Notes: generated from the sequence alone by a model not told the origin. Shown: positions 1 to 11,466, counted from the stretch's first letter. The stretch: DNA of 64,000 nucleotides from Homarus americanus (GCF_018991925.1 NW_024722158.1:5512313-5576312), one strand, 5' to 3'. A program made the numbers and translations.

Positions 1-474
1 AGCCTCTCCTTCTTGTATGATGACGATGATCTGCTAGAGAACCCCAAGGTGTTCGACACCTACAGGAGGTACACGAGGTCTTCCACCAGCCCTCTGCCCA
101 CCGCCCCTTACGTCAGCTCGCTGGCCAAGCCCTACGACCCTTACGTGTCCATGAGATACCCAAAGTCGTACTACTACGACAGGTACTACTCTCAGCCCAC
201 CTACGAGTACATCAACAACCTCGGCAGATACTACGACACTTACAAGTACAACAGAGCAGCGAGCCCGTTCTCCGCCCCGAGCACCACGGTGGCTCCCGCC
301 TCTATCTACAGGACCTACAGGGTGTACCCCGATAGGGCCTACCTCATGGGCTCCTCCTACACCCCGCCATACCCCTACACTGAGAAGTACTTCTCTCCCT
401 TCGCCAGGTACCCGGCCACTGCCCGCACCCTCCACACCACCAACCTCACCCCATCCATCCGGGTCCTCAACTAA
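1..474 (+). CDS. C-terminal exon of an unrecognised tyrosine-rich protein (5' partial)
   Basis: The frame is open from the first base of the window to a TAA at 472-474. There is no ATG near the edge, so this is the 3' coding exon of a gene that begins outside the window. The 157 visible residues start with an acidic patch (YDDDD), then become very rich in Tyr, Pro, Ser and Arg, with runs such as YYYDRYY and repeated Y-x-x-Y spacing, and end in IRVLN. Composition is non-repetitive at the DNA level and codons favour C at third positions, unlike the surrounding satellites, which supports real coding. There is no recognisable domain, membrane segment or chitin-binding RR motif. A structural role (cuticle or muscle filament protein) would suit the composition but is only a guess. 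Confidence 0.6.
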   Translation, partial: SLSFLYDDDDLLENPKVFDTYRRYTRSSTSPLPTAPYVSSLAKPYDPYVSMRYPKSYYYDRYYSQPTYEYINNLGRYYDTYKYNRAASPFSAPSTTVAPASIYRTYRVYPDRAYLMGSSYTPPYPYTEKYFSPFARYPATARTLHTTNLTPSIRVLN

Positions 475-1475
475 ACACACTCTACACTACACACTGTTTA
501 CTTAAGTGATCTCCTCCCGGTCTAAGAAACACTCAACTTGACGAAGCTAATGATCAGCACACACACACACACACACACACACTTTCCCGTCGACCTGTTA
601 ATACTGTGAGGTAATGGAGAGACGATGATGAGTGACCCAAAGACTGATGAACACCTGGGACTACCTGTGATTAGTTAAGTGGGGCCCAGTCCTCATAGAC
701 CCCCAGACCTAATAGACCATTTTGATCAGAGCCCAATCCCTACTCACGAGCTAAACCTGTGGGATCAAGTTTGATCAGCTCAGGTCGGGTTAAATTGGGT
801 TGGATCAGATTTGGTCAGGACACAAGAGATTAGATTGGGTCAGGTCAGGTCAGGTCAGATCAACGTGGTTAGGATCTTATCAACACTAAGTCCACCACAG
901 GAAGACCCACAATGCAACACAGTGTCCCAAGGGCCTCATGTCCCAAAGGCCTCGAGTCTTGTGTGACAGGAGGCACTCAGTTACGGCGTCACATTAATCT
1001 TACTAACACACTCGTCTCTTTGTTACGTCACATAACTTGTAAACAAATAAGTAAGGTTGTGGTTACTTACACGGGTTTGTAGTCTTGTTTATGTATGTAT
1101 GCATGTATGTATGTATGCATGTATGTATGTAGACATTAACTATCTATAACAATAAACAAGAACAAAATAAACCTAACTTAAACTAATTACATGAGCAAAG
1201 AAAAAACAAACAAATTATAACAATAACCAAATGATCTCAAAATACCCACATGTGTGTATATGTAACTTAACCTACACATACTATAATACGTACATAGAGG
1301 TTCGAACCCGCGTGTAGTATAAACATCTTGTCTTCGGGAATAAACATTACGTTAAATTATCCCTCAAAATACTAATGTAAATAGTGTATATATATATAAC
1401 TTATTCTGGTAATATTGTCTTCAATGTTTATTTTAACATTAAGTCAGGTACAGGGTGGTGGAAAAATATAAATAA
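475..1475 (+). other. probable 3' UTR and downstream flank of the tyrosine-rich gene
   Basis: No reading frame of interest. AATAAA polyadenylation signals on the plus strand occur at 1151-1156, 1166-1171 and 1339-1344, so the transcript probably ends between about 1160 and 1370. The stretch also holds a (CA)n tract near 559-581, short tandem AGGTC copies near 839-859 and an (ATGT)n tract at about 1090-1131. Confidence 0.35.
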
Positions 1476-1862
1476 TTGACAGGTTGTATAGAAATGGTTG
1501 TACAGGGTGGTTCATTAGATGATGGTGTTAGGTTAGGTAGTTGTTGTTATTGTCTGGTGTTCTCTCTCTCTCTCTCTCTCTTCTCAAATGTGTCTTTCTC
1601 TCTTTCTCTCTTCTCAAGTGTTTCTGTTTCTCTCTCCTCTTACACACACATAGTAATATCAACCAAACATCCAAATCTACACCAACTTGTGAATCACCCT
1701 GTAGTATTAATCCGTGTATTCTTTTTTTCCCTCACCCTGTACCGTCTATGTCTGTAACAGTGTGTGTACAGCTCCTCGGACTGGATAGTGTTTGATGAAT
1801 CGGCTGATGTGTGTGTGTGTGTGTGTTTGTGTGTGTGCGTGTCTGGAGGCGGTGGTTATAGC

Positions 1863-2108
1863 TGGTCCTCGAAGCCGGATATGGTTGGCGATAGAGGCCG
1901 GATATATATTGTTCTCGAGGCCGGAAATGGGTGGTTCTCGAGGCCGGATATAGTTGGTGCTTGAGGTCGGATATAGATGGTGCTTGAGACCGGATATAGT
2001 TGGTAACAGAGGCCGGTTATTGTTGGTTCTCGAGGCCAGATATGGGTGGTTCTCGAGGACGGTTATAGTTGGTTCTCGAGGCCGGATATAGCTGGTCCTC
2101 GAGGAAGG
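1863..2108. repeat. 24-bp GC-rich minisatellite
   Basis: About ten tandem copies of a unit close to CTCGAGGCCGGATATAGTTG plus four bases. Copies differ at several sites. Because the unit length is divisible by three it creates an open frame on the minus strand that is not a gene. A (GT)n tract lies just upstream at 1808-1842 and a run of AGGTC copies follows at 2201-2234. Confidence 0.8.
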
Positions 2109-2109
2109 C

Positions 2110-3860
2110 CTATTAAAACTGGGGCCCACTTCATCAGCGCCTCCCACACCGCTTACTAATATTATTCTTGCTGCTGAGAGCGTCGTTGCCACCCCAAGCG
2201 GTCAGGTCAGGTCAGGTCAGGTCAGGTCAGGTCAAATTATGGATCAAGAGGGATTACTCTAGGTCCCCAAATATCACCTTTCGAAACGCCACCACGGAAG
2301 CTGTCCAATGTTGCTAATAGTACCACGAACAGGGCTATCCAACCTAATTCACACTACTTCATGAGCTTTGTGGTTAGGTTAGGTTTAAGTTTAGGTAATG
2401 TTGGCGTCGTGTCTGATTAGTTGTTTACAAGGAGGTGAGGAAGAAAGATCGCGTTCGTGGTATCCTTTTCAACAATGGTTCTCTTGTAATTGTACAGGAG
2501 CCTATTGACCCCTCTTATGTCTTGATCTCCTCCTTCTCTCCTCTTCTCTCCTTCTCCTATCCTCTTCCTCATCTTCTCTTCTCCTCACCATGTTAATTTA
2601 GCCGCCGCGGGATCTAAAAGGTTTATATACTACCAGTCGCTTTCTCCGCTTCGCAACTCAAAACGTTTGACGATACGACGAGATATATGATTATTCACGT
2701 CTGACACTTTAATATTAAGGCAATATTCTGCAAGTGAGGTTCTGTTTGTTCTCGTCTCTCCCTCCCTCCCTCCAACGCCTCCAACACCCCCAATGCTTCC
2801 CCACCTCCCCCTTGATGGTGAGAGAAGTATAAGAGTACCATTGGAAAGGTCTATCGTCTACCTACGCACCATTGTAATTAACAAGTGTACAAATTGGAAA
2901 ATATTGTATCGCATTAAACGTCGCAATGTTATTCAAGACGATGAAGAAGAACAAGAACAACAACAACAACAAAAATAAGTAGAAGAAAAGGAGGAAGAGA
3001 GAGAATAACAATAAGAAGATGAAGAACAACAAAAACAACAAAAACAACAAATGAAAAAAAACACAGGATGGAAATACAACTTAGCCTAAACAAACCACCA
3101 TCTCAACAACTAACACGAGGGGGGTGAGAGAACGGGGGGGGAAGGAGAAAAGGGGGGTTGAAGGAGAAAGGGAGGGAAGAATAAGAGACTTTACCTCACC
3201 AAGTTAACCTACCCCCATCGTCTGCCTCACCAAGATACATAATAGCAGCTCAGCGCCTCTTAAGGAATTTTATTTATTAATGCTTGTAATAAAATCAACA
3301 ACAATTTTTTCCACCTGTCTTTTGACTCACCTGAATCAACCATAACCTGTTAATGAGTTCAACACCTGTGAAATCTACCTGTCATATCTACCTGACTATA
3401 TAAACTAGACTGAAAACATATTATAAAATAGAAAATCCCCAGAATTAAACATGATTATTAAAATTACCTGAAAAAACGATAATTGGCAACTGAGAAAGAG
3501 TGAGAATTCTACCTAAACATTTAGTTCCAACATTCTACCTCAACACAGGAGAACAATTATATAATGTCTCTCTACCTGGTGAGTAAGTATACCTGTGTTC
3601 TTTGTAAAGTAAATTGGTGTTTTGTCTGGTAATTGTAAACCCATTGCAGCCGGAATTTACAGGTAGTAATAACAGGTGTGAAATACAGGTGTGAAATAAC
3701 AGGTGTGGTAGTAGGATTTAACAGGTAAAATTATAACACTAGTAGTAGTTGTGGTAGTATTGGTGGTGGTAATAATGGTGGTAGTTACTGGTAGGAATAA
3801 TGGTAGGTGTACATAAGTTTTGTAACAATACTAGTTGCAGTAGTAATAAAGTTAATTGTA
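2110..3860. other. intergenic stretch with no supported gene
   Basis: Contains two copies of a dispersed GTTCGTGGTA motif (2301-2330 minus; 2453-2482 plus), a TTAGG-like run near 2370-2390, CAACAA-type simple repeats at 2950-3050, purine-rich DNA at 3118-3180 and many short ACAGGTGTG copies at 3540-3730. I see no exon-like block with splice sites. Confidence 0.4.
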
Positions 3861-3867
3861 CTAATTG

Positions 3868-3868
3868 A

Positions 3869-3908
<40 letters not shown>

Positions 3909-3922
3909 TGTTGTTGTTGTTG
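3868..3922. repeat. (TAG)n followed by (TTG)5 microsatellite
   Basis: About 13 TAG units run directly into five TTG units at 3908-3922. This forms the left boundary of the retroelement fragment that follows. Confidence 0.9.
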
Positions 3923-4440
3923 TGTATTCTGGACGCGGGGACAGCGAGCCTTCTTCGACATCAGGATTTTTGATCCCATGGCCGTATGTCACCGTAACTT
4001 AGCTCTCGATGCTGCACACAGGAGGAACGAGAACGACAAGATAAGGGCATATGGGGAGAGAATTCAGAACGTTGTTCAAGGCAGCTTCACTCCTCTAGTG
4101 TTCACAACCTCTGGTGGGATGGGACCAAGTGCAAGATGCTTCTACGCCAGACTCGGGGAGGTGATCTCCGAACAGATGCAGCAGCCCAGAAGTTATGTTA
4201 CAGCCTGGATGAGATGTCGACTGTCCTTCTCTCTCCTTAGGTCGGCTTTGCTCTGCCTCAGGGGAACGAGAGCATCGGCCCCAAGGCCGACAACAGTTGC
4301 AGATATTGACTATGAGGCTACACTAACTCAACACAGATAGGATAGCTACTTATGTATTAGGATATTTAATATTAAGGTAATAAAATGGCGGCGAAGGTAT
4401 GGCTATTGGGGGAGGCTGGAGGCCAATAAAAGAAATTGTT
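3923..4440 (+). mobile_element. 5'-truncated retroelement tail with C-terminal ORF fragment
   Basis: A plus-strand frame runs from about 3923 to TAG at 4338-4340. It encodes a conserved-looking stretch with RGQRAFFDIRIFDPMA, then a charged helix (RRNENDKIRAYGERI), then GSFTPLVFTTSGGMG and a terminal helix containing WMRCRLSFSLLRSALLCLRG. From memory, this module occurs at the C-terminus of reverse-transcriptase polyproteins of marine invertebrate retroelements; its D...FTPLVF layout resembles a PD-(D/E)XK nuclease fold, which is inference. No RT core is present, so the copy is dead. After the stop come about 95 bp of 3' UTR, CCAATAAAAG, and (TTG)5 at 4436-4450. The same (TTG)5 precedes the ORF, so the copy looks inserted in, or flanked by a duplication of, a TTG tract. 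The clade is not assigned. Confidence 0.6.
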
Positions 4441-4581
4441 GTTGTTGTTGTGGTATTTGTAGTTGTGATGTTTTAGACAGAAAATAACCAAACAGACAGA
4501 GAGACAGACAGACGGCCACACAGACAGACATACAGAAAGAGCAGTAATTAATTAGCACATTCATCTCCCACAGGCGGTACT

Positions 4582-4683
4582 GGCAAGACAGGTGGTTGTA
4601 TCCTCGCTACTACCACTACTACTACAACTACTGAACACTTCTACGAGAACTTGGTGGTCGCATTCTGACTACTGCTGCTAATG

Positions 4684-4736
<53 letters not shown>

Positions 4737-4992
4737 TCTACTACTACTATCAGAGGATGGTGACTGCATCTTTATTACTACCAACTATTACTTCTATTAC
4801 TACTCCTTCTACTACTACTACTGAACACTTCTACACGAGTTTGGTGGTCGTGTTCTGACTACTACTACAGTACTATCAGAAAAGGGTGACTGCTTCTTTA
4901 TTACAACTAACTACTAGGCCTACTACTACTAACTACCACTACTACTACTAACTACTACTACTACTACTAACTACTACTACTACTACTACTAC
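4582..4992. repeat. (ACT)n / (TAC)n trinucleotide region with a duplicated block
   Basis: Long TAC/ACT arrays (best at 4683-4733 and 4918-4992). They flank two copies of a block containing TGAACACTTCTAC and GTTTGGTGGTCG-like sequence (about 4630-4680 and 4820-4865), so the array has been duplicated at a scale of about 190 bp. Confidence 0.7.
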
Positions 4993-5307
4993 TTCTGCAA
5001 ACGTCTATCAGTGACGAAGAGAATTAGCAAGAGGATGATGCTTAGAATAATGGATAACATGTCTATCCATCTATCTATCTGTCTATCTGTTCATCTATCT
5101 ATCTACCTATCTATCAGTGTTGCTTTTCGTCAGCTAAATATAGCCAATGGAATTTCCTTCTCTCTCTCTCTCTCTCTCTCTAGTTATCACAATTTCTAAT
5201 AAATTCTTTTATCAATAAACTTTTCATTACCCCCAAAAATTTTAATAAATTGTTAAGAAAAAATTAATAAAATGAATAAAGGAGAAAAAAATATGGAGTC
5301 ATTTTAC

Positions 5308-5482
5308 CGACGGACGGACGGATGGACGGACGGACGGACGGACAGAGAGACGGATGGATGGATGGACAAAGACAGATGAAAGGAAGTACAGACGGACGGG
5401 AGGACGGACGGACAGACAAATGAAGGGACGGAGAAACAGACAGACAGAAAAAATGTACAGAGACGGACACACAGAGACAGAC
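5308..5482. repeat. GGAC/GACA tetranucleotide-rich tract
   Basis: Interrupted GGAC and GACA repeats on the plus strand. The minus-strand frames reading VRPSVRPSI are artefacts of this tract. Confidence 0.8.
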
Positions 5483-5949
5483 GAAGGCGCAAGGGGGCAA
5501 ATTTACCTATAATCATCATCTTCATTAATGGATCTAAGACATAAATATAGACGATACTAATATAGCCAGGGTCTGTCAGCACTGGGACCCCTTTAAACTG
5601 TACCTACTGAGGGAGAAGGACAATGTTACACCACTGCCACGAACACCAAACAAACAAACATACAAAGTGATTTTTTTCGAACTTGACCTTGAGGGGGGGG
5701 GAAGGACGAGGGTGGGGGAGGGTAGGAAGGTAAAGGGGCTAGGGAGGGGGGAGGAAGGTGAGGAAAGGAAGCTTCCTGATACCCATTGAACAATAAGTGT
5801 TGTTCTTGGCAGATCTTCGTCTATGCCTCCCACCACCCACCCCACCCACCCAACCCACCCTACCACCCACACATCCAGTCAGCTGTTGGACATATTCCCA
5901 AACGCCTTGAAATTGCAAGGTTGTGTGTGCTACAACTCTTGAATTATCT

Positions 5950-6192
5950 TATATTAGCCTATATACACACACCCATACACCCACACCCACCCTTATAACG
6001 ATCCATACACCCACATTCATCCATACACCCACACACCTCCACCCACCCATACACCCATCCATACGCACACACCCATTTATACACTCATCTATACATCCAA
6101 ATCCATCCCTAGACCCACATACCCATCTATACACCCACACCCACCCACCCATCCACCCACCCACCCACCCACCCACCCACCCATTCACACAC
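5950..6192. repeat. CCCATACACCCA minisatellite
   Basis: Tandem and interrupted ACCCA/ACACCC units ending in a pure (CCCA)n run at 6138-6183. All frames across it are low complexity. Confidence 0.85.
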
Positions 6193-6304
6193 CCAGTCAG
6201 CTATTGGACAGATCCCCAAAAGCATTCAGACGTATGATATGTGAATCAGTTCATGACATCTGCAATATTTGTGCCAGTTGCAATACTCACCTCGAAGACA
6301 ATCA

Positions 6305-6895
6305 CTCAACTTTGCAACATCAACTAACTCTCGCTTCTTGCAACATTTCTCATGGATAAATAAACCCTTGAATTCCTCCATCCCAAGTGCTTGAGTGTGT
6401 AGTGTGGAAGTTAATTTTGGATTTGATGAAGATGTCTGTTGCAAGATTTTTATTAACCAGAAGACAAGATTGCAATTGCTATAAATATTTACTCTTTTGC
6501 AACATTGATCTTTTCTTCAGATAGCTTGTTGCAAAATATTCTTCTTAAGGTATTTTAGTTGCAATATACATTTAGACTTTGTAATATTGATCACTTCTTT
6601 AATTAGCCTGTTGCAATACTATTATCCATAAAGTATTTCAATTTCAATACATATTCGCCCTTTGCAACATTGATGATAATTAACTTGTTGCAATACTATC
6701 ATAAGGTATTTCATATTGCAATGCATAATCATCCTTTGCAACAATAATCACCTCTTCAAAACAACATTAAATTCCTCGTCAAATATTCTTCCTTCAATCT
6801 CCTTTTCAATCCAGTTGTTGCAAAGGTATATCCCACCCCTTGCAATCCTCTCGTCAAGTTTACAACACCCTAAAGGATCCATCTGTTGCAAATTG
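6305..6895. repeat. degenerate ~80-bp satellite marked by TTGCAACA
   Basis: TTGCAACATTGAT-like blocks recur at about 6310, 6496, 6578, 6661 and 6735, with intervals near 82, 83 and 74 bp in the clearest part. Each is followed by a TTGTTGCAATACTAT-like block and an AAGGTATTTCA-like block. Divergence is high, so the array is old. No gene is seen. Confidence 0.6.
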
Positions 6896-7024
6896 TGATC
6901 TACCTGGTCATGTTTACTACCTGTGAGGGATGATTAAGGTGTAGGTAAACAAAGGTCTTAAAGATTGTGTTGTTGTGACGTTATCCAATCTTGTTTAAGG
7001 GATGAAGGGAAATTTTGTGATTAT

Positions 7025-7125
7025 GCTGGGGATTAGGGATGAGGGATTAGGGATGAGGGATTAGGGATTAGGGATTAGGGATGAGGGGTGAGGAATTAGG
7101 GATGAGGGATTAGGGATTAGGGTCC
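7025..7125. repeat. GGGATTA / GGGATGA array
   Basis: About 14 units of GGGATTA alternating with GGGATGA. It is telomere-like in form but not the TTAGG unit seen elsewhere in this window. Confidence 0.85.
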
Positions 7126-7204
7126 AGTTAACAGTGTAATTTAAGGTTGGCAAAAGCAGTCAACAACGTTTGGGTTTCTCCTGTTCCTTGTCGATGTTAC
7201 GCCA

Positions 7205-7328
7205 GGCTAAAACTAAACCTAACCTAACCTAACTTAACCTAACCAAATCTAAGCTAACCTAACATAACCTAACCTACCCTAATCTAACCTAACCTACCCT
7301 AATCTAACCTAACCTACCCTACCCTAAC
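7205..7328. repeat. interstitial CCTAA telomere-like array
   Basis: About 20 imperfect AACCT units. Degenerate and flanked by unrelated sequence, so an interstitial array and not a chromosome end. Confidence 0.8.
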
Positions 7329-7609
7329 CAAGCCTTGAAAAATGACAACACCTGATACCACGAACATGATGTCAGACAATGTTAAGAATGTTTCCACGAA
7401 CCACAGATTACCAAAACAAGGGATACTGAGTAGTGGGTTGTAGGAGTGGGCTGGGTGGGTAGTGGGCTGGGCTGGGTTGGGGGGGGTGGGTGAGTTGTGA
7501 GGTATACAGTAAAATGTCGAGATCGTGGGTTCGAATCCTGTAGTAGAGAAAGTTGTGGTTGTTTGTGAATTTATTATATAGTGGCTTGCTGTGGTTAGGT
7601 TACTTCCCC

Positions 7610-7632
7610 CCCTCTCTCTCTCACTCTCTCTC

Positions 7633-7684
<52 letters not shown>

Positions 7685-8010
7685 AAACACACACACTGAT
7701 AGAGAAATAGAGTGAAAGTGAGAGATTAAAAGAGGGAGAAAGTGAGTGAGAGAGAGATAAATAGAGTGATTGAGAGATATAGAGAGAGAGTGAAAGACAG
7801 AGATAAAGAGAGAGAGTGAGAGATGGAGATTGAGATAGTGAGAGAAATAGAGACAGAGATAGAAACAGAGAGAGTATACAGTCTCAAAACTACTTAAAAG
7901 CAGATGACTGTAAGGCTGTCTGTCTGGCTGTCTGTGTGGTTGGCTGTCTGTCTGTGTGGCTGTCTGTCTGTCTGGCTGTCTGTGTGGTTGGCTGGCTGTC
8001 TGTCTGCCTG
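7610..8010. repeat. (CT)n, GAGAGA-rich DNA and (GTCT)n complex
   Basis: Pure (CT)n at about 7635-7681, an interrupted AGAGTGAGAGA region at 7695-7870, then GTCTGTCTGGCT repeats at 7915-8010. The overlapping minus-strand frames are repeat translations. Confidence 0.85.
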
Positions 8011-8174
8011 GCTGGCGTGTACTGAGTGGAAGAATTAACACTGCCTAGAGACAAAAACAGCTGGCGCCTCACACATACAAAAATGAAACTTCAAATATGG
8101 AACAAACGCGAGCGCGCGCGCGTGTGTGTGTGTGTGTGTGTGTGGAGAGAGGAGTAACGCACTAGCCCTGAGTT

Positions 8175-8312
8175 CGTGGATTTATGAGTTCGTTAATGAG
8201 TTTATGAGTTCGTGAATTTGTGAGAGAGTTTGTGAGTTTATGAGTTCGTTCGTGAATTTGAGAGATAATTTATGAGTTCGTTCGTAAGTTTGTGAGTTCG
8301 TTTATGAGGAGG
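8175..8312. repeat. GAGTTCGT/GAGTTTAT short tandem repeat
   Basis: Repeated TTTATGAGTTCGT and TTTGTGAG words with a period of roughly 16 to 20 bp. Confidence 0.65.
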
Positions 8313-8534
8313 AAGTCAACTCAAAGACATTCCCAGGATGATGATGGCCCTCTTCCATAATCCACGTCAGAGGCACTTGGCACTTGGCCTCTCCTCCTCC
8401 TCATACAACTGCATATTCTCTCCCAAAAATGGTCAATGTTGAGGAACTTACTACGAACAGGAGAGGCGAAACCTAACCTCATTTTAACAAGCTAATTTAA
8501 CTTTCCTGAGCTATCGTGTTCTGGTGTAATATAG

Positions 8535-8850
8535 CTTCTACTTCTTTAACCTAAACTAACCTTAATCTAACCTTAATCTAACCTAACCTAACCTAACAAA
8601 ACACAACCTAACTTAACCTAAACTAATTTAACCTAATCAAGAAAAAGCACTGACAGATTAGGTTAAGTGAGCTCAAGTTTAAGTTAGGTTACATCAGGTG
8701 AGGTTAATTTATGGTACACTAGGTTAGGTTAAGTTAGAATGGGTTAGGTTAGGTTAGGAGAGGATTAGTTACCAAAAGTTCGATTAAATTAGGATAAATC
8801 AGCTTAAGTTAAGATAGGAAAAGTTAGATTAAGTTAGATTCAGATTCTAC
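8535..8850. repeat. CCTAA array facing a TTAGG array
   Basis: CCTAA-rich DNA (8540-8640) is followed within about 20 bp by TTAGG-rich DNA (8655-8845), giving an imperfect inverted repeat of over 100 bp per arm. Copies of the GTTCGTGGTA motif lie on both sides (8431-8458 minus; 8872-8900 plus). Confidence 0.7.
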
Positions 8851-9424
8851 ATAACACCCCCGGGTAGCGGTGTTCGTGGTACTGCTCTAACACTGGCTGC
8901 CACACACACACACACACACTCTTCTAAACACTTTAGAAATATAGGAAAAGTCGACTCTGGTGTGTATGCACCTTATATGGGCGTGGGCGTGTGTGTTAGG
9001 GGGGAGGGAGGGAGGGCGTGTTGGAGGGATGGAGAAGGAAGGGGGGGGAAGGGGTAGGGGGTAGAGGAGGGTGGAGGAGGGTAGAGAAGGAGGGTAGCTG
9101 CTGCTGGCATCCATTAACACGACACCCACTCTTCCTGGCACCTTAAACACCAATTCCCCACCCACTCTCTCATTTATCTCTTTAATCTCTCTCTCTCTCT
9201 CTCTCATTCTCTCTCTCATCTATCTATCTTTCTTACCTTCTGTTTCTGTCTCTTTCATATCAATAATCACATTTCTCAATCATATTTCTCTCTCTCATCT
9301 ATCTATCTATCTTCTCTTACCTTCTGTTTGTCTCTTTCATATCAATAATCACATTTCTCAATCACTATATTCTCTCTCATCACCATCTAGGGCACTGGGG
9401 AGTGATAGACAAACAGGAAGGCAA

Positions 9425-9803
9425 TCAGAGATAGATAAAACAGGGCTGCAATTCAGGAGGATAGATAAACAGGGGGGTAACTGGGGAGGATAGATGGGTG
9501 GGGAGAGGTTGTATATCGAGTCAGCTGATCACCCATTGTGTGGGGCGCTATCTTCATGACCGGGTCGAAGGTAACTGAGGATGATAAACAGGGAAGGTAA
9601 CTGGGGAGGATAGATAAGCCGGGGGTAACTGGGGAGGATAGATAAACAGGGAAGGTAACTGGGGAGGATAGATAAGCCGGGGGTAACTGGGGAGGATAGA
9701 TAAACAGGGGGGTAACTGGGGAGGATAGATGGGTGGGGAGAGGTTGTATATCGAGTCAGCTGATCACCCATTGTGTGGGGCGCTATCTTCATGACCGGGT
9801 CGT
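9425..9803. repeat. GGTAACTGGGGAGGATAGAT minisatellite with a ~97-bp duplicated cap
   Basis: Units of about 30 bp containing TAACTGGGGAGGATAGAT and AAACAGGG. A longer block with GTATATCGAGTCAGCTGATC and CTTCATGACCGGGTCG appears twice, nearly identically, at about 9470-9567 and 9705-9802 (offset 235 bp), so the array has been duplicated as a segment. Confidence 0.8.
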
Positions 9804-9807
9804 GAGA

Positions 9808-10085
9808 TGTCTTCCTCTTCCCTCCTTGTCTTCCTTCCTCCTCTTCTTCTTTCTTCTCCTTCCTGTCTTCCTTTTTCTTCCTCCTCTTCTTTCCTCCTTC
9901 TTCATCTCCACACGATCTCTTCCTCCTCCTCCTCCTCTCCTTCTTTATTCCCTTTCTTCCTCTTCCTTCCCTCCTCCCTCTTTACTCCCCGTCTTCCTCA
10001 TACCCTCCCTCTTTACTCCATCCTACCACTCTCCTCCTCCTACCTTCTTCCTCCTCCTCCTCCTCCCCCCTCTTCCTCCACACAG
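9808..10085. repeat. pyrimidine (CTTCCTCC) tract
   Basis: Nearly pure C/T on the plus strand. Open in two plus frames only because of composition. Similar tracts occur at 13601-13755, 55905-56225, 59835-60070 and 61865-62040. Confidence 0.8.
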
Positions 10086-10212
10086 TAACCTGCCACTACA
10101 CAAATCCCCAAACACCATCAAAACACCATCACACCACAATGGCCTCCCAGCGCCACTATCTCAGAGCAAGAGTCGTTCGATAAGTGAATTCCACATTAGA
10201 GCGACGCCATAA

Positions 10213-10300
10213 CACAAGCTTAATGGTGCATAATGGCGCGCTGGTTATCCTACCTCGTGTGTGACATGGGACCCGGGTTCGATACTCGACCTTCACAGTT
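10213..10300 (+). mobile_element. tRNA-like sequence, probably a SINE head
   Basis: TAATGGCGCGCTGG resembles a pol III box A and GGTTCGATACT (10276-10286) resembles box B, at tRNA-like spacing. I could not fold it into a clean tRNA with a valid acceptor stem, so a tRNA-derived SINE fragment is more likely than a functional tRNA. Confidence 0.35.
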
Positions 10301-10548
10301 TAAAAGTTGGGTAAAGTGACTTAGAAAATAGGATGAATACACTTATAAATATATTTTCTATGGTATTAAGTAATTGGTGTTTACTTAAAAGATTATAATG
10401 AGGTATTATTTTTTTAAGAATTACTTACACACACACACACACACACACCCCGGGGAGACACAAGGATAATTTTAGCCAAGAGTGTATACATACGCGCCTC
10501 ACCCTCTGAGTACACACCTAAGCACACCTGTATATGTATATTAACGCG

Positions 10549-10620
<72 letters not shown>

Positions 10621-10818
10621 ATATTTTTTTTCATGCCGACATTACTTATATTAAACTTATTCAATACTTATAATGATTGAAGTAATATTTACATACCATA
10701 CTTACAATACCTTAAGTAACATATAAATACTATTCACACTTACAATACTTACAAGGTTCTAAGTTACGTACAAAAAACAGCCAAGCTACTTATATATTCT
10801 ATTTTCAACACAGACGAG

Positions 10819-10885
<67 letters not shown>
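10549..10885. repeat. (GT)n at 10549-10618 and (GA)n at 10816-10882
   Basis: Two long, nearly pure dinucleotide arrays (about 35 and 33 units) separated by AT-rich DNA with ACTTA-rich words. Confidence 0.95.
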
Positions 10886-11230
10886 TGTGTGTAATAGTCA
10901 TCATACTATTTCAGAATCAGCTGGGTGGAGGGTGATGAGGGGTGGTGAGGGTGAGGTGATGAAGGGTGGCGGAAGGAGAGTAATGATGGTCGGGTGTGAT
11001 GGTGAAGGGTGGAAGGGGGTGGTGAAGGGTGGTGGGGGTGGTGAGAGGTGATGGTAGAGGGGGTGGTTGGTAGGTTAGACACCCACACAGTGAGACATAC
11101 ACCAGGTGGTAAGGTGTTAGTTTAACCTTACAGCACCTAAACCTCCCAGCTGGCTATATCTGCAGCTGCAGTCTTACAACAAAGAACTAAAAATACCAGT
11201 GTCATAATCTTACTTATTTGGGGATTTCCA

Positions 11231-11405
11231 TGTAACCTAACCTAACCTAACCTAATTTTGCCTTAAACTAACCTAACTTAACCTTAAACTTACCTAACCT
11301 TACCTTAACCAGACCTATCTCAGCCTAACCTAACCCTAACGTTAAACTAATCCAACTTAACCTAACCTAACCTAACCCAGCCTAACCTAAACTAACCTAA
11401 TCCAA
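11231..11405. repeat. CCTAA telomere-like array
   Basis: Imperfect AACCTAACCTTA units over about 170 bp. Confidence 0.8.
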
Positions 11406-11466
11406 GGAGTCAAGTAAGTTTATTTCCTTCTTGAAGAAATAGACCAGCCATCTATTTCAGGACCAG

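Noticed and set aside
7528..7538. Exact tRNA box B GGTTCGAATCC
   Set aside because: No box A at the right distance and no cloverleaf; a T-arm fragment only.
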